Source: an uncultured Flavobacteriaceae bacterium
GTDB taxonomy: Bacteria; Bacteroidota; Bacteroidia; Flavobacteriales; Flavobacteriaceae
Assembly: GCA_947500525.1 (NCBI GenBank)
Contig: CANMSH010000001.1
Location: forward strand, 124,001-188,000
DNA length: 64,000 nt
Direction: 5' to 3'
In this document: piece by piece, positions 26,147 to 34,697 of the stretch
Numbering within the stretch: position 1 is the stretch's first letter
How the letters are laid out: each line of letters begins with the position of its first letter
Notes under the pieces: model-generated
Database searches by the model: none
What the model saw: the letters and a program-made list of their open reading frames with translations, nothing else
Told to the model about the DNA's origin: nothing
Program-made: the position numbers and the translations under genes

Positions 26147-27895
26147 ATGAAAAACTTGATTTATGCTCTGAATAATGGTATGTTACTCACGTTATTTATT
26201 TTGTCTAGCGTACAAATGAATATTGCTCAGGTTAATAATAATTCCAACCATATTAGTATAGAGAATTCTTTGCCAGGAACCACAGATTGGCAATTGACAA
26301 ATCCAGCAACGAATAGAGAGATAGAAGGATATGCCTCAGCCACCAGTGTTACTAAAAACGATACAATACAATTTTTCGTAAATACAAATGCACAAAAATA
26401 CTCAATAGATATATTTCGAATGGGTTGGTATAATGGCCTTGGAGGCAGGCTTTTAAAGGATGGTATCTATTTAAACGGAATAAAACAAGAAATCCCAGCA
26501 TTGGATCCAAAAACTGGAATTGTAGAATGCAACTGGAGAAATCCTTACAATTTGAAGATTGATAGTGATTGGACTACAGGGATCTATCTCGCGAAATTGA
26601 AAGAATTTACAAATTCAAAGGAAAGTTATATAATTTTTGTAGTTAGAGATGATACTCTAAAATCGGACATAACTTTTCAACTACCAGTAACGACCTATCA
26701 AGCTTATAACTTTTGGGGAGGTAAATCATTATATAATTTTTCAAGTGGCAATAGTCTTCCTTGGGGCACGTCCGAAGGCAAACGTGCGTCTAAAGTTTCT
26801 TTTGATAGACCCTACGCTAGAAGCCCAAATTTAAAAGCTAGTTATGGAATGGGAGCAGGAGAGTTTTTCACTAATGTTCAGCCTAGTGATGAGAAAACAT
26901 ATCCAATAAGCAGTGCGGGATGGGATTACAATATGGTACGTTGGTTAGAAAAAAAAGGATATGCAGTTAATTACGTCACGAACATTGACATACATAAGTC
27001 GAATAAATTACTCCACAATTCTTCAATATTCTTATCTAATGGTCATGATGAATATTGGAGTCTTAATATGCGTAACAATATTATAAAATCTAGAGATCAA
27101 GGTATTCATTTAGCTTTTTTTTCAGCGAACACAGCCTATTGGCAAGTTCGTTTAGAACCAAACTCAACAAATGATTCAGAGGATAGAACTCTGGTATGTT
27201 ATAAAAATTTAGGTAGCGATCCTATTAAAAATAAAACTGCAACTGTAAGCTTTAGAGATCCTCCAATCTCGGAGCCAGAGTCCGGTTTTATTGGAGTGCA
27301 ATATTTTGCGTATCGGATAGATTCTGACATTACCATAACGAATAATGAGCATCCTATTTTTAAGAATACTTCTTTAAAAAATGGAGATAAATTGAAAGGA
27401 TTATTAGGTTATGAAGTAGATGGAGTTACCAGTTTTTCACCTTCTAACACTATAGTTCTTAGTAAATCTAAATCATCTTACTTGAGCCCTAAAAACATGC
27501 CGTTAAAATCGCAAATAAAGGCATTCTTAGTAAACATGGATATGGTTTTTACAACATTAGTTAGTTTATGTTTGCTTATCTTTTTTTGGTTTATGACTAA
27601 GAGGTTTCGAAGTAAGTTTAAAAAATCAATCCTCTTTCTTAGTACTTTGTTTACATTTTTAATCCTTATTGGATTAGTTAGTTTATTCTTCTTTCAAAAA
27701 AAGAATACATCAAATATGACAATTTATACAAATGAAAGTGGAACAAAAGTATTCGCAACTGGAACTATTCAATGGAGTTGGGGATTAGACGATTATAATG
27801 TTCCTGAATTAAGAAATTCTCGACTGAACAAAGATGCTGAGATTATAACCGAAAATGTATTTGAATTAATGGGCGTAAAAAATCCTGATAAATAA
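26147..27895 (+). CDS. N,N-dimethylformamidase beta-like exported protein with inserted membrane hairpin
   Basis: 582 residues, signal peptide at about 1-28. Residues 35-460 match the domain known from the dimethylformamidase beta subunit: LPGTTDWQLTNPATNREIEGYAS, IFRMGWYNGLGGRLL, LPVTTYQAYNFWGGKSLY, VRWLEKKGYAVNYVTNIDIH, LSNGHDEYWS and FFSANTAYWQVR. The domain's last part (KVFATGTIQWSWGLDD, Gly539 region) follows only after two hydrophobic helices (about 466-486 and 495-516) joined by a basic loop (TKRFRSKFKKS). The hairpin looks inserted within the domain and would anchor it to the inner membrane with the enzyme outside. Substrate unknown; no alpha subunit nearby. Confidence 0.82.
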   Translation: MKNLIYALNNGMLLTLFILSSVQMNIAQVNNNSNHISIENSLPGTTDWQLTNPATNREIEGYASATSVTKNDTIQFFVNTNAQKYSIDIFRMGWYNGLGGRLLKDGIYLNGIKQEIPALDPKTGIVECNWRNPYNLKIDSDWTTGIYLAKLKEFTNSKESYIIFVVRDDTLKSDITFQLPVTTYQAYNFWGGKSLYNFSSGNSLPWGTSEGKRASKVSFDRPYARSPNLKASYGMGAGEFFTNVQPSDEKTYPISSAGWDYNMVRWLEKKGYAVNYVTNIDIHKSNKLLHNSSIFLSNGHDEYWSLNMRNNIIKSRDQGIHLAFFSANTAYWQVRLEPNSTNDSEDRTLVCYKNLGSDPIKNKTATVSFRDPPISEPESGFIGVQYFAYRIDSDITITNNEHPIFKNTSLKNGDKLKGLLGYEVDGVTSFSPSNTIVLSKSKSSYLSPKNMPLKSQIKAFLVNMDMVFTTLVSLCLLIFFWFMTKRFRSKFKKSILFLSTLFTFLILIGLVSLFFFQKKNTSNMTIYTNESGTKVFATGTIQWSWGLDDYNVPELRNSRLNKDAEIITENVFELMGVKNPDK

Positions 27896-27917
27896 TAGTT
27901 ATTTACTTTTTTTAAAT

Positions 27918-27960
27918 GCCAAAACTTCGCAGATATTCTCAATGAAGTTTTGGCCTTCCT
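27918..27960 (+). terminator. Hairpin after the dimethylformamidase-like gene
   Basis: Eleven-bp perfect stem GCCAAAACTTC / GAAGTTTTGGC with a 15-base loop between the convergent genes, followed on the plus strand by a T-rich but broken tail (CTTCCTTATTTT). It is a probable but imperfect terminator. Confidence 0.5.
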
Positions 27961-27980
27961 TATTTTGAAAAAGTAATATC

Positions 27981-28847
27981 TTATTTTAATATCGGGGTCA
28001 CTGTATAACCTTCTTTTTTTAATAAATTTATTACTCCTGATTTTCCTGCCAAATGCCCAGCACCAACGGCATAAAAAACCTTATTCTTTTTAGAATATTC
28101 AGTTATTTTACCGATCCAATTCACATTTCTATCGTCTAAGAGTTTCTTCGTCATTTCTGGATCTTCTCCTAAGTATTTGTCCATATAATCATATAGCCCT
28201 TGAATATTTTCTTCTTTATAGAATGTTACCATTTTCGAATATAAGTCGTTCATTTTCTTTGGGTCATCGAGCATTTCTATTAACCCATCAATTTGTTCAT
28301 CATAAGGTTGAGAATCAAAAATTGCGATCTGTGAAGCAAATGTTTCTAAACCTTCTATTTCTTTATTGGCCTGCTTTGCCATACCTATTAATGAAAGCTC
28401 GTAACTTGTAATATTCTTTCCTGCCATCGTCGTCATTAAGGTAGACATTAATAAAAACGGTTTCGACTTTTTATAAGCTATCATACCCGTTTTAGTATGT
28501 TTCTTTAAATACGTATCTAATAAAGTGTATTCTCCGTCATCCATAAATGATTTTAACTCTTCTCCTTCCTTTAAATAAGAGTGTTGGACCACTTCTTTAA
28601 AAAAGTTAGGGTCTGCCATGTCAATTTCTAAGGTCACAATTTCGGACGTATCAAAAGCTCTTTTTACCTTTGGTAGAATTTTAAAGTCTTCTTGTGGAAT
28701 TAAATGAATGGTTCCAAATAAGTATGAAGTCTTTATGCTATCTCCTTCTATTTTCCATAAGAGAGAATTCTTTGTTGTTTGCGCATTTGCCACAAATACA
28801 ATAAAGTAAAGTATGATGGCCACGAAGTATTTTATAAGTATGTTCAT
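27981..28847 (-). CDS. TraB/GumN family protein
   Basis: 288 residues with a signal peptide (about 1-22, ending ANAQ). Family motifs: SLLWKIEGDSIKTSYLFGTIHLIP near the mature N-terminus, TLEIDM near 85-90, and a C-terminal VFYAVGAGHLAGKSGVINLLKKEGYTV. The TraB/TIKI fold is thought to be a metal-dependent protease-like domain using the GxxH and paired Glu/His residues; bacterial roles are unsettled. It is the last gene of a set with a 35-residue membrane peptide and a small single-helix protein. Confidence 0.9.
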   Translation of the reverse strand: MNILIKYFVAIILYFIVFVANAQTTKNSLLWKIEGDSIKTSYLFGTIHLIPQEDFKILPKVKRAFDTSEIVTLEIDMADPNFFKEVVQHSYLKEGEELKSFMDDGEYTLLDTYLKKHTKTGMIAYKKSKPFLLMSTLMTTMAGKNITSYELSLIGMAKQANKEIEGLETFASQIAIFDSQPYDEQIDGLIEMLDDPKKMNDLYSKMVTFYKEENIQGLYDYMDKYLGEDPEMTKKLLDDRNVNWIGKITEYSKKNKVFYAVGAGHLAGKSGVINLLKKEGYTVTPILK

Positions 28848-28865
28848 TTTTGAATGTTTTAAAAA

Positions 28866-28973
28866 TTAGTTTATGATTAGTTGATATGAAATATAAATTG
28901 CTGCTCCTACTAAAAGTCCGATGCAGAACTTTATCAGTTGAATTGTTTTTCGAGTTTTAGTGTTGTTTTCCAT
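28866..28973 (-). CDS. 35-residue single-helix membrane peptide
   Basis: ATG at 28973, TAA at 28866-28868. The first 12 residues are basic and polar (MENNTKTRKTIQ), followed by one hydrophobic helix (about 13-34, FCIGLLVGAAIYISYQLII). The start lies 2 bases after the stop of the upstream gene and the stop 18 bases before the TraB gene, consistent with a coupled gene in an operon. Positive charges before the helix predict an N-in orientation. No family recognised. It is too short for standard gene calling. Confidence 0.55.
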   Translation of the reverse strand: MENNTKTRKTIQLIKFCIGLLVGAAIYISYQLIIN

Positions 28974-28975
28974 TT

Positions 28976-29371
28976 TTATTTAATTTTTCCGTTTTTTATT
29001 ATGATTGTTTTATGTTCATTATTATGAATGAATTCAAGTTCTATTAAATCAACTTTCTCAAAACCTTTCACTTTATTATTGAGTATCATGTTGAGTCTTT
29101 TTGCTTCTTCTTTCACCGATACAAATTCACATCCTACCAATTGGTATTCTCCCTTTTCTGTGCTTATTCCTTCTTTTCCAAATTGTACTCCTTTAGCGTA
29201 AATAATTTGATTCACCTCTGTACATTCTGACGCATTCTTTAACTCTTTTAAAATAGCATCAGAACGATCATTCGATTGGAGTAATGATCCCACGGAATAT
29301 CCAAATAACAAACCAATCCCAAGTGCCAAAACTATTATCTTCCAAAATTTAGATGTAGCTATTGTTTTCAT
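28976..29371 (-). CDS. Small membrane-anchored protein, unknown
   Basis: 131 residues from the ATG at 29371; an earlier ATG (29389) would add six residues. One N-terminal helix (about 8-26, WKIIVLALGIGLLFGYSVGSLL), then a polar domain with two Cys (SECTEVNQ, VGCEFVSV) and a beta-rich end (VDLIELEFIHNNEHKTIIIKNGKIK). It probably faces the periplasm. I do not recognise the family. First gene of the set with the 35-residue peptide and TraB protein. A region with two inverted repeats separates it from the TPR-AraC regulator gene upstream. Confidence 0.6.
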   Translation of the reverse strand: MKTIATSKFWKIIVLALGIGLLFGYSVGSLLQSNDRSDAILKELKNASECTEVNQIIYAKGVQFGKEGISTEKGEYQLVGCEFVSVKEEAKRLNMILNNKVKGFEKVDLIELEFIHNNEHKTIIIKNGKIK

Positions 29372-29440
29372 AATTATTGTTTTAGTCATTAATTTCTGAA
29401 GCAAAGAACCAATGAAAAATCATTAAAAAAAAAGGAAGTA

Positions 29441-29464
29441 TCCCTAGTTTTAAGAAATTAGGGA
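29441..29464. repeat. Inverted repeat TCCCTAGTTT / AAATTAGGGA
   Basis: Two 10-base arms separated by TAAG with one G-T mismatch, 70 bases upstream of the small membrane protein gene. Its outer CCCTA/TAGGG ends resemble the second inverted repeat at 29544-29566, so both may be sites for one regulator. Confidence 0.4.
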
Positions 29465-29507
29465 AAGAAAAAAAATTACAAAAATCTGATTTGCAGGATT
29501 TTAAATA

Positions 29508-29531
29508 GAATTTGAATTTGAATTTGAATTC
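29508..29531. repeat. Short tandem repeat (GAATTT)x3 plus GAATTC
   Basis: Three copies of GAATTT and a final GAATTC in tandem, located between the two inverted repeats in the 220-bp gap. Copy-number change here could alter spacing between the flanking elements. Confidence 0.7.
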
Positions 29532-29543
29532 AAAAAAGACCAA

Positions 29544-29566
29544 ACCCAAATTTATAAATTTAGGGT
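29544..29566. repeat. Inverted repeat ACCC(A)AATTTA / TAAATTTAGGGT
   Basis: Nearly perfect palindrome with a one-base bulge. It lies 22 bases past the stop of the TPR-AraC gene. It could be a weak terminator of that gene on the minus strand or a regulator site, as it shares the CCC..TTTA..GGG plan with the repeat at 29441-29464. Confidence 0.4.
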
Positions 29567-29591
29567 ACTGAGAAGGTTAAATTAGAAAATT

Positions 29592-31274
29592 CTAGGCTAA
29601 AGAATTTAATTGTTTGATATAAAAAGAAGGATTTAATCCTGTGTGTAGTTTAAAATATTTTGAAAAAGAATCAGCACTTTTATAGCCCAATTCTTCTGCA
29701 ATCGATTGTATAGAAAACGATCTAAATTTAGTATCATTTTTTAGTCTAACAATAGAATAATTAATCCTTAAATCATTGATATAAGTATTAAAGTTTTTTT
29801 GATACTCTGCATTAATAACTTTTGACAAGTAAGATGTATTCGTTTTTATCTTTTTCGCCATATTATAGGCATTGCAGTCTTGTTTTAAGTAATATTCTTG
29901 TACTTCAAGTTTTTGCAACCCATCTAAGATTTGAGCCACAATTTCTGAACTTATATCGGAAGTATTTTTCTCCTCCAACGTTAGGTCTTTAGTATCGATA
30001 GGGCCTTCTTTGTTTTGAGAAGCGAGTTTCTTCAACAGCTCTTGAAATTTCAGTTCATTCTTCTTTTTAAGTTTGTAAAATCTTAATAAAAAGAAAAGTA
30101 AAACTAAAGCGATCATCAAACTAAATAGAATCAAATATTGTAGTATCCCTTGTTGTTTATTCTTCTCATTTTCTAAGTCAAATAACTCTTTTTCTTGCAT
30201 TATAGCACTTACCTCTTTTGTGCTGGATTGCGAGTTTTTATACGTGAGAACATACTGTTCAAAATACTTATTAGCTACTTCAAAATCTCCCAATTCTTTG
30301 TGATTTTTTGCCAATAAATTATACACATGAGGTTTTACAAAATCTAATTCGTTCTTTTCTTTGTAAAAATCAATAATTCCGTTCAACTCAGTTAGACTTT
30401 TTTCGTAATTACCGATTTCATAATAATATTTAGCCAGATTGTAAATATTTTCAGAATTCGTATAATGATTACCTAATTTTGTACCAAGGGCCTTTCCCTT
30501 ACTTAAATTTTCGTAGGCCTTTTCGTAGTTTTTACTATCTAAATAAATTGTTCCTAAACTACTATAAAAACCTGCCGTTGTGAAAATATCATCAGTCGTT
30601 AGGACATGTTTTAGGCCTTTTTCTAAATAAACTAAGGCAGAATCTTTTTCTTGTTCCTCTAAATAAATAGATGACAACATAATCATACCTTTATAATAAA
30701 CCTCAAAACTTTTTCTATCTAGTAATTGATTTTTCTCTATGGTAGCGATATTATTTTTTAAAATTTCTATCGCTTTGGTCGTTTTTTGAGATTCTTTGTA
30801 GATATAACCTAATCCATGATTTAGTATCACTTGTGTTTGAAGGTTTTCCGACTTTTTAGCATACTCTAATCCTTCAAACATAACGGGCAAAGCTTCATCT
30901 ATTCTACCAAAATCGGCTAAATTGTTGGCCTTTGTTAGATGTAATTCTGCCAAAATACTTTCAGATAACTTATTTTTTATGGCAAAATCTATTCCTAGAT
31001 CTACATATTCTAATGATGGTTTATACGTTCCTTGTACACGACCTGCCTTTGCCAAGTATAAATAGGCAATTGCAATAGAATCGTATAATTTTTGTTCCTT
31101 ACTGTAGACAAGAAGCTTTTTTGCATTATCAATAGCAACTTGAGGGTTTGTTCTTGTGTTATCGATAATAATACCGTACAACCCTTTTGAATTTTTTGAT
31201 TCATTTTGTGAGATTAACAAGAATCCTTTTGCACAAAAAATAAAAGTCAATAACGTTGTTTGTAGTATTCGCAT
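29592..31274 (-). CDS. TPR-containing AraC-type regulator
   Basis: 560 residues. A signal/anchor at the N-terminus (about 1-22), roughly 340 residues of tetratricopeptide repeats (for example ILNHGLGYIYKESQKTTKAIEILKNNI, ENIYNLAKYYYEIGNYEKSLTELNGI), one transmembrane helix (about 378-400, LQYLILFSLMIALVLLFFLLRFY), then a C-terminal AraC HTH (NTSYLSKVINAEYQKNFNTYINDLRINYSI, SIQSIAEELGYKSADSFSKYFKLHTGLNPSFY). This TPR-TM-HTH design is characteristic of Bacteroidota, with TPRs in the periplasm. It is third in a tight operon after kinase and crotonase genes (6-bp gap). Confidence 0.9.
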   Translation of the reverse strand: MRILQTTLLTFIFCAKGFLLISQNESKNSKGLYGIIIDNTRTNPQVAIDNAKKLLVYSKEQKLYDSIAIAYLYLAKAGRVQGTYKPSLEYVDLGIDFAIKNKLSESILAELHLTKANNLADFGRIDEALPVMFEGLEYAKKSENLQTQVILNHGLGYIYKESQKTTKAIEILKNNIATIEKNQLLDRKSFEVYYKGMIMLSSIYLEEQEKDSALVYLEKGLKHVLTTDDIFTTAGFYSSLGTIYLDSKNYEKAYENLSKGKALGTKLGNHYTNSENIYNLAKYYYEIGNYEKSLTELNGIIDFYKEKNELDFVKPHVYNLLAKNHKELGDFEVANKYFEQYVLTYKNSQSSTKEVSAIMQEKELFDLENEKNKQQGILQYLILFSLMIALVLLFFLLRFYKLKKKNELKFQELLKKLASQNKEGPIDTKDLTLEEKNTSDISSEIVAQILDGLQKLEVQEYYLKQDCNAYNMAKKIKTNTSYLSKVINAEYQKNFNTYINDLRINYSIVRLKNDTKFRSFSIQSIAEELGYKSADSFSKYFKLHTGLNPSFYIKQLNSLA

Positions 31275-31280
31275 GATTTT

Positions 31281-32054
31281 TTAAAAATTGGCTTTCCTTT
31301 TCTCTAAAAAAGCACTTGTTCCTTCAATAAAATCGTTTGTGCCAAAACAATTACCAAACGCTTCTATTTCTGCATCATACCCATTCAATCCATCTTTATA
31401 ATTCGCATTTACAGCTTTTATAGCGGCTCCAATTGCATTTGGAGAATTTCGCATAATTTTACTTGCAATTTTTTGAGCTAATGGTAACAAATCCTCAAGT
31501 TTCGTTACATGATTTACGAGTCCGTTTGCTAAAGCTTCTTCAGCCGAAATCATTCCAGCAGTCATAATTAATTCCATGGCCTTCCCTTTTCCTATTAATT
31601 GAGGTAAACGCTGCGTTCCACCATAGCCAGGGATTACACCTAAACTTACCTCTGGCAACCCCATTCTCGCATTATCTGAGGCGATTCTAAAATGGCATGA
31701 CATGGCCAATTCAAGACCTCCACCAAGGGCAAACCCATTTACAGCGGCTATTACCGGTGTCAATAAATTTTCAATAAAATTAAAAACCAATTCTTGGCCC
31801 TTTTTCGCCAATTTAGCTCCTTCATCAATATCAAAATCAGCAAATTCGGAGATGTCGGCTCCTGCTACAAAAGCTTTCTCCCCACTTCCTGTAAGGATAA
31901 TCACTCGAACATTAGTATCCTCATCCGCATCTGTAAAGGCATTATGAAGTTCATCGATCGTAGCACGATTCAAAGCGTTTAATTTTGAAGGTCTATTAAT
32001 CGTTATTGTAGCAATGCTATTTTCTTTAGTTACTAAAATGTTTTGAAAACTCAT
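31281..32054 (-). CDS. Enoyl-CoA hydratase
   Basis: 257 residues, the normal crotonase length. It hydrates trans-2-enoyl-CoA in fatty acid or related acyl-CoA breakdown. The oxyanion-hole segment AFVAGADISEF and NGFALGGGLELAMSC are present, and both catalytic glutamates of true hydratases are kept: Glu115 (GGGLE) and Glu135 (LPEVSLG), 20 residues apart as in rat mitochondrial crotonase. A single-domain protein, not a FadB fusion. It is oddly placed between a sensor kinase (7-bp gap) and the TPR-AraC regulator (6-bp gap). Confidence 0.92.
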   Translation of the reverse strand: MSFQNILVTKENSIATITINRPSKLNALNRATIDELHNAFTDADEDTNVRVIILTGSGEKAFVAGADISEFADFDIDEGAKLAKKGQELVFNFIENLLTPVIAAVNGFALGGGLELAMSCHFRIASDNARMGLPEVSLGVIPGYGGTQRLPQLIGKGKAMELIMTAGMISAEEALANGLVNHVTKLEDLLPLAQKIASKIMRNSPNAIGAAIKAVNANYKDGLNGYDAEIEAFGNCFGTNDFIEGTSAFLEKRKANF

Positions 32055-32061
32055 TTTTTAT

Positions 32062-33513
32062 TTATTTTTTTGGAATTATAACAGTGAATACTGTTCCTCT
32101 ATCAATTTCGGAAGTAAAAGTAATGCTTCCATTATATGCTTCTACAATATTTTTTATCATTGGCAAACCTAATCCCATACCACTAGACTTGGTTGTGAAT
32201 TTAGGTTCGAATATCCTATTTTTATCTTCTTCATTGATTCCTTTACCATTATCAGCAACAGAAATAATGATATTACCATTTTGATTACTCACTTTAACTT
32301 CGATCTTTGGCTTTTCTACATTTGCTAAAGATTGAGTTGCATTTTTAACTAAATTGGTAACTACTCTAATTAGTTGGGTCTTATCGAGCTTAGCATAAAG
32401 TCGTTCCTTCTCGTGAAAATAATGAATAAAATCTTCGTTAAAAATATCTAAAGCCAATTTAACTACCTCAATAACATTCAATTCTTCTCTCTTTTGTTTC
32501 GGCATTTCAGCAAAATTCGAAAATGCCGAAGCTATCGAACTCATGGTATCAATTTGTTGAATTAAAGACTTGCTAAATTCATTTATTTTATCTTTTATTT
32601 TCGGGTCGTTTACATCAAAGCGTTGTTCAAAACTTTGTACTGTTAATCGCATCGGTGTTAGCGGATTCTTAATTTCATGCGCCACTTGTTTTGCCATTTC
32701 GCGCCATGCTTGTTCTCTTTCACTTTTCGCTAATTTCACGGCACTCTCCCCAAGTTCATCGACCATATCATTATATGCGTTTACCAGATTAAAGATTTCT
32801 TCACTAGCATTTGGCAAAATAATCTTTTCATTACGTTTATCTAATCTTGTTTGATTAATTTTTTCACTAACATTCTTTATCGATTTTGTAATGTATTTAG
32901 ACATGAAATAAGCTATAATACTCGCAATAAAGAGCATAAAGAGATTCATTAAACCCAACTTGAGTAAAAAATCTTTTAATTCTTTTTCTTGAAAAGTATT
33001 ATCTTCTAAATATGGAAGATGTAAAATACCTATGGGTTTAAACTTATTATCATTTATATAGGTATAAGAGGCCTGAAATTGAATTCCATTCTTTGTTTCT
33101 TCATTTACAATTCTATGTACTGCGTTATCACCGATTTGTTCTAAAACAGATATCCCAATATCATTATTTACAGTGTCCTTTAAAAAACTAGAAGAAGAAC
33201 TTATCAAGAGTTTCCCATCCAAACTATAAATATTGATATCTAATCTATTTATTTCTGAAATATCATAAATTCTATCTTTAAAAATAAGGTGTAACCACTC
33301 GGTTTCAACAGGGTAAGTAGTTCGCTGTAACTCGAGATTAATACTCGACATAATAGCAGTTTCCTTTCTTTCTAATCGCCCTTGATGATATTCGTCAGAC
33401 TTTTCTTTGTATTGATAGATAGTAATAAGAGCTATCAAAATAGAAGCTATCACAACAATTAATATCATCGAGATAAAAATTCGTGTTCTTAAGGAAAATT
33501 TTTTGAGCTGCAT
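32062..33513 (-). CDS. Sensor histidine kinase with HAMP domain (NtrY-like)
   Basis: 483 residues. Membrane helix at about 12-32, a periplasmic region of some 150 residues, second helix at about 186-206, then HAMP, the phospho-acceptor segment REMAKQVAHEIKNPLTPMRLTVQSFEQR (His279) and HATPase_c (LVKNATQSLAN, ADNGKGINEED, GMGLGLPMIKNIVEAYNG). The HEIKNPLTPMRL form of the H box is the one seen in NtrY-like kinases. No response regulator is adjacent. First gene of an operon with crotonase and TPR-AraC. Confidence 0.92.
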   Translation of the reverse strand: MQLKKFSLRTRIFISMILIVVIASILIALITIYQYKEKSDEYHQGRLERKETAIMSSINLELQRTTYPVETEWLHLIFKDRIYDISEINRLDINIYSLDGKLLISSSSSFLKDTVNNDIGISVLEQIGDNAVHRIVNEETKNGIQFQASYTYINDNKFKPIGILHLPYLEDNTFQEKELKDFLLKLGLMNLFMLFIASIIAYFMSKYITKSIKNVSEKINQTRLDKRNEKIILPNASEEIFNLVNAYNDMVDELGESAVKLAKSEREQAWREMAKQVAHEIKNPLTPMRLTVQSFEQRFDVNDPKIKDKINEFSKSLIQQIDTMSSIASAFSNFAEMPKQKREELNVIEVVKLALDIFNEDFIHYFHEKERLYAKLDKTQLIRVVTNLVKNATQSLANVEKPKIEVKVSNQNGNIIISVADNGKGINEEDKNRIFEPKFTTKSSGMGLGLPMIKNIVEAYNGSITFTSEIDRGTVFTVIIPKK

Positions 33514-33667
33514 TAAAAAATGTTATGTGGTAAAGATAGCAAATATCATTCCTAAAAAACAGTACTCATTCGTTGCTTATTTGAGATTGATTTGAATTAA
33601 GAAAGAGATCCATTTACTATTCATGCATAATAAATGTTAAATTTTATTATTATCTTTTCGAAATAAT

Positions 33668-33675
33668 TATATTTG
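33668..33675 (+). promoter_or_regulatory. -7 element TATATTTG of the first prephenate dehydratase gene
   Basis: TATATTTG matches the Bacteroidota -7 consensus 35 bases before the start codon at 33711. The -33 region is not convincing. No terminator hairpin or aromatic leader peptide is visible in this 197-bp gap, unlike the third copy. Confidence 0.45.
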
Positions 33676-33710
33676 CAACTCGCTAAACGAATATACACTT
33701 TACCACACAA

Positions 33711-34556
33711 ATGAATATCGCAATACAAGGGATTGAAGGCTCATTCCATCATATGGTCGCCACCAATTATTTTGGTGATCAAATTAATCTAACAAAATGC
33801 ATGTCATTCGATGAGATTCCAGACGTGTTAAGGAATAACATTGCGGATGCATCTGTTATGGCAATAGAAAATTCAAATAGCGGTTCTATTCTTTCGAACT
33901 ATGCCATGATAGACAAGTATGATTTGAACATTCAAGGTGAAGTTTACATTCCTATGATTCATAATGTCATGGCTCTAAAAGGGCAATTATTAAAGGACAT
34001 CAACGAAGTATGGTCCCATCCTATTGCAATTCAACATTGCGAGCGTTTTTTCAGACATCATCCAAATATTAAAATCATAGAAGAAAAGGATACTGCCTTT
34101 GTAGCGAAACAAATCAAAGAGAAAAAGTTAAAAGGAATTGCGACAATTGCCAGCAAAAAAGCCGCTGAAATTTATGGTTTAAGTATTCTACAAGAGCAAA
34201 TTCAAACCGGAAGTCTTAATATGACCCGTTTTTTTATTTTAACGAAGAATCGTGATTTTAATGTTGACGTTAGTTTACTGAACAAAGCTTCTTTAAAAAT
34301 TATTACAAATCATGATTTGGGTAGCCTAGCAAAAGTTCTAAATATTTGCAATGAGTATGAATTAAATTTATCTAAAATTCAATCAATTCCCATTGAAGAT
34401 GAACCTTGGAATTATTCTTTCTTTATTGACTTCACTTATAACGATTATCTAAAGTATTGCAATGCCTTATTGATGTTAGAAAAGAAAGTACATAGTTTAA
34501 AAATATTAGGTGAATATTCCGAGAACAAGCCAAATACGAAAAAAATGACCGCATAG
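33711..34556 (+). CDS. pheA: Prephenate dehydratase, tandem copy 1
   Basis: 281 residues, no chorismate mutase fusion. It should convert prephenate to phenylpyruvate for phenylalanine synthesis. The catalytic TRF motif is present (NMTRFFIL, Thr172), as are GIEGSFHH at the start and VMAIENSNSGSIL in the middle. The C-terminal ACT domain has GSLAKVLNICNEY and LSKIQSIPIEDEPWNY, where well-studied enzymes have GALV and ESRP for Phe binding. It aligns without gaps to copy 2 (same length) and less closely to copy 3. It has its own probable promoter and lies outside the attenuator. Confidence 0.92.
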   Translation: MNIAIQGIEGSFHHMVATNYFGDQINLTKCMSFDEIPDVLRNNIADASVMAIENSNSGSILSNYAMIDKYDLNIQGEVYIPMIHNVMALKGQLLKDINEVWSHPIAIQHCERFFRHHPNIKIIEEKDTAFVAKQIKEKKLKGIATIASKKAAEIYGLSILQEQIQTGSLNMTRFFILTKNRDFNVDVSLLNKASLKIITNHDLGSLAKVLNICNEYELNLSKIQSIPIEDEPWNYSFFIDFTYNDYLKYCNALLMLEKKVHSLKILGEYSENKPNTKKMTA

Positions 34557-34697
34557 TTCATCATTATCAATGACTTGTGACTTTTTGAAAATTTCTGTGT
34601 CCTATCTATAAAACCCCTTTATCATGGACACAAATAAAATCAATCACACGGTTAGAAAAACAATTTTACTCACTATTTTAAACCAAACTCTTAAGTC

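Noticed and set aside
29508..29531. GAATTT tandem repeat as a CRISPR or VNTR array
   Set aside because: Only three to four short units without spacers; listed as a simple tandem repeat.
33514..33710. Possible leader peptide before prephenate dehydratase copy 1
   Set aside because: No aromatic-rich frame and no terminator hairpin; only a -7 promoter element is visible.
34557..34697. Possible second attenuator between prephenate dehydratase copies 1 and 2
   Set aside because: A short ATG frame occurs but it has one Phe and one Tyr only and there is no terminator hairpin with a T run.
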